From an uncultured Clostridia bacterium (GTDB lineage Bacteria; Bacillota; Clostridia; Oscillospirales; Ruminococcaceae), in NCBI GenBank assembly GCA_947389015.1, contig CANDVA010000006.1, positions 1-64,000 of the forward strand: a DNA stretch of 64,000 bases, written 5' to 3'. The stretch's first letter is position 1. Every line of letters begins with the position of its first letter. A program made the translations under genes and the position numbers. This document shows positions 8,261 to 16,513 of the stretch, piece after piece. The notes under the pieces are model-generated. The model was not told the origin of the DNA. It was given only the letters and a program-made list of their open reading frames with translations, and searched no databases.

Positions 8261-10987
8261 ATGAAGAAATTTGGTCTGACAGACAAGGAGGTCGCCGAGA
8301 GCAAGGCGAAATACGGCGACAACTCAATGACGGAGCAGGCTCACGAGAGCTTCTGGGATAAGCTCAAGGGCAATCTCGGAGACCCCATGATCAAGATACT
8401 GATCGTGGCGCTGCTTATCAACGTCGTGCTTTCGGTGCTCGGGTATGCGGGCGTCATCAAGGAGGGCGCTCCCGAGTGGTTTGAGCCGCTTGGAATTTTC
8501 GTGGCTATCTGCCTGGCAACACTGGTCTCGACGTTTTCAGAGTACCGCAACGAGAACGCGTTTCAGAAGCTCCAGGAAGAGGCTTCGCGCATTATGGTAA
8601 AGACTTACCGCAACGGCGTTATCGCGGAGGTGCCGATCAACGATATCGTTGTCGGCGATGCAATTCTGCTCCAATCGGGCGATAAGATACCCGCGGACGG
8701 CATTATCATTGACGGCGACATTAAAGTTGACCAGTCGGTGCTGAACGGCGAGAGCCGCGAGGCAAAAAAGAGAGCCGTTCCCGAAGGCTGGACCGATACC
8801 GACGAAAACACCGATTTTGACAGCGAATACAAGGTTTACCGCGGCGCCGTCGTATGCTCGGGCAACGCGACCATGCAGGTCACCGTCGTCGGCGATAAGT
8901 CGGTCTACGGCAAGATAGCGAGCGAGCTCCAGACGGACGACGACCGCGAAACCCCTCTTAAGGTCAAACTCGGCAAGCTCGCGAACGGTATCTCCAAATT
9001 CGGATATATAGGCGGTATCGCGATAGCGATCGCTATGCTGTTCAAGACGATCGTAATGTACACGGGCGGTCCCGCGGCGTTCTGGGCTGACGCGGGTATA
9101 TTCGGTCTTATCGAGGCGGTGATTCAGGCGGTCATGCTGGCGGTAATTATAATCGTTATGGCGGTTCCCGAGGGTCTGCCGCTGATGATCGCTATCGTTT
9201 CCGCGCAGAATATGGGCAAAATGCTCAAGGACAACGTATTGGTGCGTAAGGTCGCGGGTATCGAGACCGCGGGCTCGCTGAACATTCTGTTCTCCGATAA
9301 GACGGGTACCATCACCAAGGGCAAGCTCGAGGCTATCAATTTCATTGACGGCGCGGTCAACGAGTATAAGACCTTTAACGATATCGGCGGAAAGCTCGGC
9401 GATCTTCTGTCGCTTTCAATTCACAAGAATACGCTGTCCATGATCTCGGGCGAGGGCAAGAACAGACGCGTGATTGGCGGAAACGCGACCGAACGCGCTA
9501 TTTTGGGCTACGCAATGAACACCGAGTGCAAAGCGGTCATAAAGGCGGTCGGAAACATCCCGTTCAACTCCACGAACAAGTATTCCGCGACGCAGGTCGA
9601 GGGCGAATACGACCTCTCCCTCATCAAGGGCGCACCCGAAAAGATCCTCCAGCGCTGCTCGCACTACTACGACAAGGACGGCAAAAAGCAGCCGTTTGAT
9701 ATGAGCAAGCTCAACGCGAAGATCGACGAGCTTGCAAACCGCGCTATCCGCGTTCTTGCGGTGGCTACCTCCGAAGACGCTCTCGGCGAGGAATCGCTCC
9801 CCGCGGGCAACAACTGGACGCTTGTGGGCTGTCTGGGCATACGCGACGAGGTTCGTCCCGAATCCGTTACCGCTATCAAAGAGGTCAAAGGCGCGGGCGT
9901 TCAGGTCGTTATGATCACGGGCGATAGAAAAGAGACCGCGGTGGCTATCGCGAAAGAGGCGGGGCTTATCGACTCCGACAGCAACCTTATGCTCACCTCC
10001 GATGAGCTTGCTAAGATGTCCGACGACGAAATAAAGTCGAAAATAAAGAATATCCGCGTTATCGCGCGTGCGCTGCCCTCCGACAAGAGCCGTCTGGTAC
10101 GTCTCGCGCAGGAGCTTGACCTCGTAGCGGGTATGACCGGCGACGGAGTAAACGACTCCCCCGCTCTCAAGAAAGCCGATGTCGGCTTTGCTATGGGCGG
10201 CGGCACGGAGGTCGCGAAGGAAGCATCGGATATTGTTATTCTCGACGACAACTTCAACTCGATAGACCGCGCGATACTCTACGGACGTACGATCTTCAAT
10301 TCAATACGCAAGTTTATCGTATTCCAGCTTACCATAAACGTGGCGGCGGTTCTGGTTTCGTTCGTCTGCCCGCTTATCGGCATTGCAAATCCGCTGTCCG
10401 TTATTCAGATACTCTGGGTAAACCTCGTAATGGACACACTCGCGGCGCTGGCATTCGGCGGCGAACCAGCTCTCGAGCGTTTTATGAAGGAAATGCCCAA
10501 GCGCAGAAACGAGCCGATCATCAGCAAGTATATGATGTCGGAAATTATCGTAGGCGCGGGCTGGACGTTTATACTGTCCATTGTAATGCTTATACTCGGT
10601 ACTGTTCCCGCTAATCCGGAGCATCCGGGCGTAAGTATTCTGGAGCAGTTGGGATTTATCCGCAACGCGGAGATCGGCGGCGAGGCACACGCGATACTGC
10701 ACACGGCGTACTTCGCGTTCTTTATCTTTATCGCGGTGTTCAACGCGTTCAACGCGCGTACCGACCGTATGAATCTGTTCGACAACCTCGGCAAAAACAA
10801 GGGCTTTTTGACGGTATTCGGCATTATCGCGATGGTTCAGATACTGATGACCTACCTCGGAAGAGGAATTCTCTCGGGCTGGGGACTTACCGCAACAGAG
10901 TGGCTGGTAGTGCTTATCCCCGCCATTTCGATAATCCCGATAGATCTGATAAGAAAAGCGGTAGTAAACGCTTCGGCAAAAAATTAA
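8261..10987 (+). CDS. Calcium-transporting P-type ATPase (PMCA-like, P2)
   Basis: A 908-residue pump that would export Ca2+ at the cost of ATP. All catalytic parts are present: an NGES A-domain motif, the VPEGLP membrane motif that lines the Ca2+ site in helix 4, the phosphorylated Asp346 in SDKTGT, ITGDRKETA, and TGDGVNDSPALKKADVGFAMG (written here across two blocks: TGDGVND and ADVGFAMG). About ten membrane helices are expected: a pair near 45-90, a pair near 245-310, and six after residue 690. It lies 59 bases after the kinase and 70 before terD, so it belongs to the Ter operon. TerD domains bind Ca2+, so the pump may set the calcium level they sense; that link is inference. Confidence 0.95.
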   Translation: MKKFGLTDKEVAESKAKYGDNSMTEQAHESFWDKLKGNLGDPMIKILIVALLINVVLSVLGYAGVIKEGAPEWFEPLGIFVAICLATLVSTFSEYRNENAFQKLQEEASRIMVKTYRNGVIAEVPINDIVVGDAILLQSGDKIPADGIIIDGDIKVDQSVLNGESREAKKRAVPEGWTDTDENTDFDSEYKVYRGAVVCSGNATMQVTVVGDKSVYGKIASELQTDDDRETPLKVKLGKLANGISKFGYIGGIAIAIAMLFKTIVMYTGGPAAFWADAGIFGLIEAVIQAVMLAVIIIVMAVPEGLPLMIAIVSAQNMGKMLKDNVLVRKVAGIETAGSLNILFSDKTGTITKGKLEAINFIDGAVNEYKTFNDIGGKLGDLLSLSIHKNTLSMISGEGKNRRVIGGNATERAILGYAMNTECKAVIKAVGNIPFNSTNKYSATQVEGEYDLSLIKGAPEKILQRCSHYYDKDGKKQPFDMSKLNAKIDELANRAIRVLAVATSEDALGEESLPAGNNWTLVGCLGIRDEVRPESVTAIKEVKGAGVQVVMITGDRKETAVAIAKEAGLIDSDSNLMLTSDELAKMSDDEIKSKIKNIRVIARALPSDKSRLVRLAQELDLVAGMTGDGVNDSPALKKADVGFAMGGGTEVAKEASDIVILDDNFNSIDRAILYGRTIFNSIRKFIVFQLTINVAAVLVSFVCPLIGIANPLSVIQILWVNLVMDTLAALAFGGEPALERFMKEMPKRRNEPIISKYMMSEIIVGAGWTFILSIVMLILGTVPANPEHPGVSILEQLGFIRNAEIGGEAHAILHTAYFAFFIFIAVFNAFNARTDRMNLFDNLGKNKGFLTVFGIIAMVQILMTYLGRGILSGWGLTATEWLVVLIPAISIIPIDLIRKAVVNASAKN

Positions 10988-11000
10988 CGTATATCAGCGG

Positions 11001-11029
11001 ACGAACAAGGGATATCCTCCCTTGTTCGT
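11001..11029 (+). repeat. Perfect 12-bp intercistronic hairpin
   Basis: A 12-base stem (11001-11012 with 11018-11029) closes a five-base loop between the Ca2+ ATPase and terD. No U-run follows, so it is more likely an mRNA processing or stabilising element than a terminator. Confidence 0.65.
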
Positions 11030-11057
11030 TACCGCCAACTATAAGGAGGAAATAATT

Positions 11058-11642
11058 ATGGCAGTAAATCTTTCTAAGGGTCAGCGCGTAAGCCTTGACA
11101 AGTCGGTAACTATGGCAAGGATCGGTCTGGGCTGGGACACCAACCGCTACGACGGCGGTCAGGACTTCGACCTCGACGCGTGCGTGTTCCTGTTGGGCGC
11201 AAACGGCAAGGTACTCAAGGACGAGGACTTCATTTTCTACAATAATCTCTCGGCAAGAAACGGCGCGGTAGTACACACGGGCGACAACAGAACCGGCGAG
11301 GGCGAGGGCGACGACGAGGCTATCATCATCGACTTCTCCAAGATCCCCGCGGAGATCGAAAAGATCGCCGTTACCGTAACGATCTTTGACGCGGAACAGA
11401 AACATCAGAACTTCGGTCAGGTGTCCAACTCCTATGTGCGTGTTGTTAAGATCGACAACCCGGACGATGTGGGCGGCGAGGAGGTTCTGCGTTTCGATCT
11501 CGTTGAGGAATTCTCTATCGAAACCGCGCTCGTAGTATGCGAAATTTACCGCTACAACGGCGACTGGAAGTTCAACGCTGTCGCAGCGGGCTATCAGGGC
11601 GGTCTTGAGGCTCTTTGCAGAAGCTACGGCGTTAACGTTTAA
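11058..11642 (+). CDS. terD: TerD-family calcium-binding stress protein
   Basis: A 194-residue TerD protein, the usual length. Family hallmarks are seen in order: LSKGQRVSLDK at the N-terminus, LGWDTN, FDLDACVFLL with acidic Ca2+ ligands, the FYNNL strand, GDNRTGEGEGDDE, a second half ending FDLVEEFS, and the closing YRYNGDWKFNAVAAGYQGGL. The start at 11058 follows AAGGAGG by seven bases; an ATG-like codon 36 bases upstream lies in the hairpin and has no ribosome site. In Ter systems these proteins bind Ca2+ and help cells survive tellurite, oxidative or phage stress; the molecular activity is unknown. Confidence 0.96.
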   Translation: MAVNLSKGQRVSLDKSVTMARIGLGWDTNRYDGGQDFDLDACVFLLGANGKVLKDEDFIFYNNLSARNGAVVHTGDNRTGEGEGDDEAIIIDFSKIPAEIEKIAVTVTIFDAEQKHQNFGQVSNSYVRVVKIDNPDDVGGEEVLRFDLVEEFSIETALVVCEIYRYNGDWKFNAVAAGYQGGLEALCRSYGVNV

Positions 11643-11678
11643 TTTACGGGAAGTTTAATTTGAAAGGGGGCGGGGCTT

Positions 11679-12914
11679 GTGGATATAAAGCAGATCGTTG
11701 CAAACGCGTCGGCGGGGTCGTCGGTGATGCTGCCGTCCGGCGAATTCGAGGGTCCGCTGGTAATAAGCAAGCCCCTGCGCCTTATCGGCAAAAATACTAC
11801 GATATGGGCGAAAAAATCACCCGTTATCGAGATAAACTCAAACGGCGTTTCCATTGAAAACATCCGTGCTGAGCTTACCGAGGGCAGTATAAACGATATT
11901 GCCGTTACGGCAAACGTTCTCGCCGCGGCAAAGGATATTGAGGTACTGGGCGGAGTCCGCGGTTTCGGCGCGGAGGACGGCTTTTTTGACGTGCCGCGCG
12001 CTATCGAGTTGGGCGAATTCGAGGCGGACAGCGTGAACACGTTTGCGCTTACCGTCAACGTTTCCGACAAGACCGAGATAGTGTGCGATATCCGCGAGGT
12101 CACGTTCTCTCCGAGCGTATTGAACGCGGGACGTAACGAGATGACCGTCACCGTTTCGGGAATTTCGGCGCAGACCTATCTGTACGCGGAGGTGCTGTTC
12201 AAGACGAAATTCACGCGAAGGATTTACCTTACGGGCAGACCCAAATCGAACGTTCCAAAAGCGGAAATGAAGCATATCTACACCGCTCCCGAGCGCGATC
12301 TTTCACATACGGCGGTACTCCCCGAGCCGATAAGTGCACCGACAGTTACGGACGTTATCTCTATGACGAGAACGCCCGATACGTCGCTGCCGGCGCTGGC
12401 AATGCGGCGTGGGCAGCGTGTGTCCTTGTCGCAGTACATAGGCAGCCGCTTTGAGATTTTTTTCACCTGCGAGAAGCCGCGCGGTTATGAGATAGACCCG
12501 TATGTGTTCCTGCTCGGCGAAAACGAGCAGTCGTTCGGTGACTCGGGTTTGATATTCTTCGGGAACGAGCGCTCCGAGAACGGCGAGGTCATTTACTTCC
12601 CCGCAGACGGTCACGTCGAGGTAGACTTGGCAAAGGCGGATTTCAGAGTGCGGAAGATAGCGCTGGCGTATTCAATATACGCCGGAGATACGCAGAAGAA
12701 TTTCTCATCGGTACGGGAGCCGCGCGTGTCGATACGAGCGGGCGGAGAGCGCGTTTCATTCGTTATGGAGGGGCTTGCCGCAGAGGCTACCGTCGTGGCG
12801 GTGGAGTTTTATCTGTACAAGGGCGAGTGGAAGATATCGGCTGTCGGCGCGGGTTATAAGGACGGAATGGCGAAGCTGTGCAACCGCTACGGAATTGAGG
12901 TCGTAGGCGAATAA
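11679..12914 (+). CDS. Fusion: beta-helix-like N-terminus, Ig-like middle and TerD domain
   Basis: A 411-residue three-part protein. Residues 1 to about 75 (LPSGEFEGPLVI, LRLIGKNTTIW, VSIENIRAEL) match the opening coils of NosD/pectinesterase-type right-handed beta-helices. About 95-205 is a beta-sandwich-like stretch. From about 238 the protein is a TerD domain: MRRGQRVSLSQYIG, DPYVFLLGEN, LIFFGNE, and YLYKGEWKISAVGAGYKDG at the end. Several acidic Ca2+ ligands of TerD are replaced. It starts at GTG, nine bases after a GGGGG-rich ribosome site. It follows terD by 36 bases and is probably a diverged paralogue with an added recognition module. No signal peptide, so cytoplasmic. Confidence 0.85.
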   Translation: MDIKQIVANASAGSSVMLPSGEFEGPLVISKPLRLIGKNTTIWAKKSPVIEINSNGVSIENIRAELTEGSINDIAVTANVLAAAKDIEVLGGVRGFGAEDGFFDVPRAIELGEFEADSVNTFALTVNVSDKTEIVCDIREVTFSPSVLNAGRNEMTVTVSGISAQTYLYAEVLFKTKFTRRIYLTGRPKSNVPKAEMKHIYTAPERDLSHTAVLPEPISAPTVTDVISMTRTPDTSLPALAMRRGQRVSLSQYIGSRFEIFFTCEKPRGYEIDPYVFLLGENEQSFGDSGLIFFGNERSENGEVIYFPADGHVEVDLAKADFRVRKIALAYSIYAGDTQKNFSSVREPRVSIRAGGERVSFVMEGLAAEATVVAVEFYLYKGEWKISAVGAGYKDGMAKLCNRYGIEVVGE

Positions 12915-12974
12915 AAATAACATACCGACGGCGCAGGGCAAAGGCGCTGCTGGGGCGGACAAGGTTCAACCGAT

Positions 12975-15224
12975 GTGAAGCTTGCTTCTAAATCATTAAA
13001 AACCGCGCAGCCTGCCAATATATTCAACGCAATAAAAACAAGGGGTGGTTTCTTGGAGTTTACGAGATATGTCGGATACGATAATGCCGACGGTTTTCGG
13101 GGATTCTTAATTGAACAGTTTGTCGCAGCGCAGAAAAACGGGCTGTTCTTTAAGGAGAGGCTGCCGCTTGCGACTACCGACGAGATATCGAAAGCTGCGG
13201 AATTCACCGCGTCGAGCTTTGAAAACGCGGAGGACATCAAGCGCGGACTGGATATGTTCCTGCATAAAGCGAACTTACCGTGTGACAGCGCAAAACTCGC
13301 CGAGATAATGGCGAGAGCGGTCGCGGAATGCGGCGCGAACAAGAAAAATACTTATTTTGTGGTGCTGTGCTGGCTGATAAAGTATCTCGGCGCGAGACCA
13401 AGCACCGTGCTGTATATAGGCTCGGCTACGTTAAGGGAACTTTATTTCCTGTATATGCTCGCTGCGGCGGGCGTTAAGGTCACGGTCGTGAGCTACGGAC
13501 TGGACGCGGATTTCAACAAATTCCCGTACAAGGACGAGGTCACGGTAAAGGGCGGGCGGAACACTTCGCCTATACAGATAGACTTCGCGAAGATCGACCT
13601 CTCGCGGGAGGCCAAGCTCGCCGAAATGCGCGCCGAGGGCGAACGCGTGGGCGGTCTGGTAAAGCGGCTCGATACGTCGGCGGCGGGCATTTTCGAGGAT
13701 GTGCTCAAGGACAGAAGGTCGCGCGTTATCGGAAACGGCGGCGTGTATACCGAGGACGGGGAGATACCCGTGTATTCGGCGGCGCTTATCGGCTTTGACG
13801 AGGAGACCGTGTACACGAATATGCTCGTAAAGTTCAAGGAGAGCTTCGCGGGACTGAAAAAGCAGCTTATCTTTATCGAGAAGCCGCTTGAAAACCCGAA
13901 CGCGGACGAGGTAAAGGCGCTCGTGAGCGTTCCGCGGACAAGCACCCCGGAGATGATAGACGCGTTGGCAATGCAGATAACCCTCGGAGGCGACCCGACG
14001 AGAACGGCTCTCGCGAGGAAAACGCTCATCGAACTGCTGAACGAGCTGAATACGGGCAATCAGACCGTGGTGCTCAACTACGGCAACAAGCTGATAACGT
14101 GGCTGTACCGCTGCACTCAGGCGCGAAAATACGCCGTGCGATACGAGGATATCCCCGTGATACTGTATTACGGAGATATCTCGCAGTCGGAGATGTATTT
14201 TCTGAATTTTATGTCTCGGTGCGGCTTTGATACCGTGTACATCTCGCCCAATAAGAAGAACTCCGCGCTCGTTATCGACAAGAATATCTGCGGCAGAATG
14301 CAGATATTTGAGCTGCCGCAGAGCAAGGAAAGCGGCGTCTACCCAACCAAGGCGATAAAGATGAAGGTCGCGACTGTGGCGTATTCCGCCGAGCGCGATC
14401 TCGATACCATGCTGTACGGCGGCGATACGGGAATTTATCGCAGCTTTCAGTTTCCGAACAGCCAATCGGTCACACTGAAAACGACGTTCGAGGAGATCTC
14501 TATCCTTTGGAAGCAGGAGGCGCGGTTCAGGACGGGATTTACCACGGCGGGAAATCTGGTTTCCGTGCCGAATATCTTCGCGAAGATAAGCGGCGTGGAG
14601 GACGGAAATCTCGGCAACTATTGGGAGGACGTGCGTCAGAAGCTCACCCCCGACACTATTCTTATCGTCAAGGAAAAAAATCCCGCGGAGGAACCGCGTG
14701 AGGACTTGTCTGTTTATCGACAGTTCTACCGCAACGGACAGTACGACATAGAAAAATTCAAAACGAGCACGCTGAATAAATTCAGCTACCTTCCCGACAG
14801 AGTGCAGGATCTGCTGTTCTACAAGCTTCAGGAGGTCGTTTCGAGCGGATTTCTGAAGCTCGAAGGCGACGAGCTGATGTGCAGCGTACTGAACCACGGC
14901 ATGAGCCTCACCAAAAAGTTTACGCAGATGATACAGCGTTTTGACTTTACACGGACTATCCCGAAGCTGATCTATATTGACGCGATAGAGGACACGTTTT
15001 TGCTGTGGGAGTGCATACATCTTGTACTGTGCAATTTGATCGGGTTCGACATACTCATCTATACGCCTACGGGCTACAAAAACCTCGAGACCTACGTCTC
15101 GCCGGACGCGTTTGAAGAGCATATAATGAACCAATTTTTATATGATGTGGAGGTTCCGAAATTCAAGATACCCTCCGAGGAAAAGAACGGCGGTTTTTTC
15201 GGAAAGCTGTTCGGGAAACACTAG
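12975..15224 (+). CDS. YceG-family protein of the Ter/TelA system
   Basis: A 749-residue cytoplasmic protein similar to the YceG proteins encoded beside TerD and TelA genes in Firmicutes (known there as a putative part of the Ter biosynthetic module). No enzyme motif that I can name is present. Two segments look like copies of one Rossmann-like unit: VLYIGSATLRELYFLYML (about 143-160) and VILYYGDISQSEMYFLNFM (about 395-413), each followed by 'G-x-x-V/T-V-x-x-S'. A proline/charge-rich tail ends FFGKLFGKH. The start is uncertain: the GTG at 12975 has only AAGG ten bases upstream, while a TTG at 13053 follows a strong AGGGGTGG. Confidence 0.85.
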   Translation: MKLASKSLKTAQPANIFNAIKTRGGFLEFTRYVGYDNADGFRGFLIEQFVAAQKNGLFFKERLPLATTDEISKAAEFTASSFENAEDIKRGLDMFLHKANLPCDSAKLAEIMARAVAECGANKKNTYFVVLCWLIKYLGARPSTVLYIGSATLRELYFLYMLAAAGVKVTVVSYGLDADFNKFPYKDEVTVKGGRNTSPIQIDFAKIDLSREAKLAEMRAEGERVGGLVKRLDTSAAGIFEDVLKDRRSRVIGNGGVYTEDGEIPVYSAALIGFDEETVYTNMLVKFKESFAGLKKQLIFIEKPLENPNADEVKALVSVPRTSTPEMIDALAMQITLGGDPTRTALARKTLIELLNELNTGNQTVVLNYGNKLITWLYRCTQARKYAVRYEDIPVILYYGDISQSEMYFLNFMSRCGFDTVYISPNKKNSALVIDKNICGRMQIFELPQSKESGVYPTKAIKMKVATVAYSAERDLDTMLYGGDTGIYRSFQFPNSQSVTLKTTFEEISILWKQEARFRTGFTTAGNLVSVPNIFAKISGVEDGNLGNYWEDVRQKLTPDTILIVKEKNPAEEPREDLSVYRQFYRNGQYDIEKFKTSTLNKFSYLPDRVQDLLFYKLQEVVSSGFLKLEGDELMCSVLNHGMSLTKKFTQMIQRFDFTRTIPKLIYIDAIEDTFLLWECIHLVLCNLIGFDILIYTPTGYKNLETYVSPDAFEEHIMNQFLYDVEVPKFKIPSEEKNGGFFGKLFGKH

Positions 15225-15285
15225 GGCATATTGCCCCTAACGGCAGCACCGGGAAATATCCCCTGCTGCAAGAAAGGACTAAAAA

Positions 15286-16467
15286 ATGGGATTACAATTC
15301 ACACCCGGCGCGGCTGCCGCTCAGCAGGCAAGCCCCGAGATCGACGCAACGGCGACTGTTGTCACCACTGCTGCACCTACCGCTGCCCCCGCTATTCTCG
15401 ACGCTAAGATTGAGGAGGCGAAAAATTTCAATATCGTGGTAAAGACCGAAGAGATCAAGCAGCAGCTCGCTACGAGCAAGGAGATAGATCAGCTCGTTTC
15501 CACGATAAACGTAAACGACAGCTCGACTATCGTTAAGTTTGGCGCGGAGGCTGCCGATCAGATCTCGCAGGCGTCCGATCAGGTGCTTAACTCCATGAGT
15601 ATCGAGCAGATCAACGACACGGGCGTTATGCTGAAAAATCTTGCCGCGATAATGGATCAGTTCGATATCAAGGAGATACAGGACGACAAACCCGGCTTTT
15701 TCGGCAATATCAAGAAGAAGCTCGAAAAGATACTCAACAAGTACGATACTATGGGCAAGGAAATCGACAAAATTTACGTTCAGCTCAAGCAATACGAGAC
15801 CGAAATCGAAGCGTCAAACGTCAAGCTCGGCAATATGTACGAGGCTAATCTCGGCTACTATCAGCAGCTTGTGAAGTATATCATGGCGGGCGAGCAGGCG
15901 GTAAAGGAGCTTGATCAGTTTATTGATGAATATAAAGCTAAGGTCGAGGCTAATCCCGACGACGGCACTATCCGCATGGATCTGTCGAATTTACAGCAGA
16001 TGCGCGAGATACTCGATCAGCGCGTAATGGATCTGAAAATTGCCGAGAATGTCGCTTTGCAGACAGTTCCCATGCTGAAGACTATGGAGTACTCCAATCT
16101 CAATCTGGTGCGCAAGATAAACTCCGCGTTCATCATCACAATGCCCGTATTTAAGCAGTCGCTTGCGCAGGCAATTATGCTTAAGCGCCAGAAGATACAG
16201 GCGGATTCACTTGCGGCGCTTGACGAAAAGACCAACGAAATGCTCATCAAGAACGCACAGAACACCGTCAATCAATCCAAGATGGTAGCGGCTATGGCGG
16301 CGAACTCCTCCATTAAGGTCGAGACACTCCAGCAGACGTGGCAGACTATTGTCAACGGTATCGACGAGGTTCAGGCTATTCAGGATCAGGCTCGTGAAAA
16401 GCGCAAGCAGGACGCTGTCGCTCTCGAACAGATAAAGACCGATTACAAAAAGCGCATGAAAGCGTAA
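15286..16467 (+). CDS. telA: TelA/toxic anion resistance protein
   Basis: A 393-residue, mostly helical protein of the TelA (KlaA, YceH) family. The first 50 residues are Ala/Thr/Pro-rich. The rest has long amphipathic helices and coiled-coil stretches, including the family signature around GFFGNIKKKLEKILNKYD (about 137-154) and VPMLKTMEYSNLNLV near 262. No membrane segment. TelA proteins are linked to tolerance of tellurite and other anions and to envelope stress; the mechanism is unknown. It is the last gene of the Ter operon, 61 bases after the YceG gene, with AAAGGA before the ATG and a terminator right after the stop. Confidence 0.92.
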   Translation: MGLQFTPGAAAAQQASPEIDATATVVTTAAPTAAPAILDAKIEEAKNFNIVVKTEEIKQQLATSKEIDQLVSTINVNDSSTIVKFGAEAADQISQASDQVLNSMSIEQINDTGVMLKNLAAIMDQFDIKEIQDDKPGFFGNIKKKLEKILNKYDTMGKEIDKIYVQLKQYETEIEASNVKLGNMYEANLGYYQQLVKYIMAGEQAVKELDQFIDEYKAKVEANPDDGTIRMDLSNLQQMREILDQRVMDLKIAENVALQTVPMLKTMEYSNLNLVRKINSAFIITMPVFKQSLAQAIMLKRQKIQADSLAALDEKTNEMLIKNAQNTVNQSKMVAAMAANSSIKVETLQQTWQTIVNGIDEVQAIQDQAREKRKQDAVALEQIKTDYKKRMKA

Positions 16468-16476
16468 TAATAACTA

Positions 16477-16513
16477 ACGCTCCGCAAAGCTGCGGAGCGT
16501 TTCCCTTTTTTAT
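16477..16513. terminator. Bidirectional terminator (Ter operon / pepP operon)
   Basis: A ten-base perfect GC-rich stem (16477-16486 with 16491-16500), a four-base loop and a T-rich tail. It closes the plus-strand Ter operon and, read from the other side, may serve the minus-strand operon that ends at 16510. Confidence 0.85.

Noticed and set aside
13431-15134. A 567-codon open frame on the minus strand inside the YceG-type gene
   Set aside because: Antisense shadow: basic, His/Arg-rich composition with no start site and no domain. Codon pattern follows the plus-strand gene.
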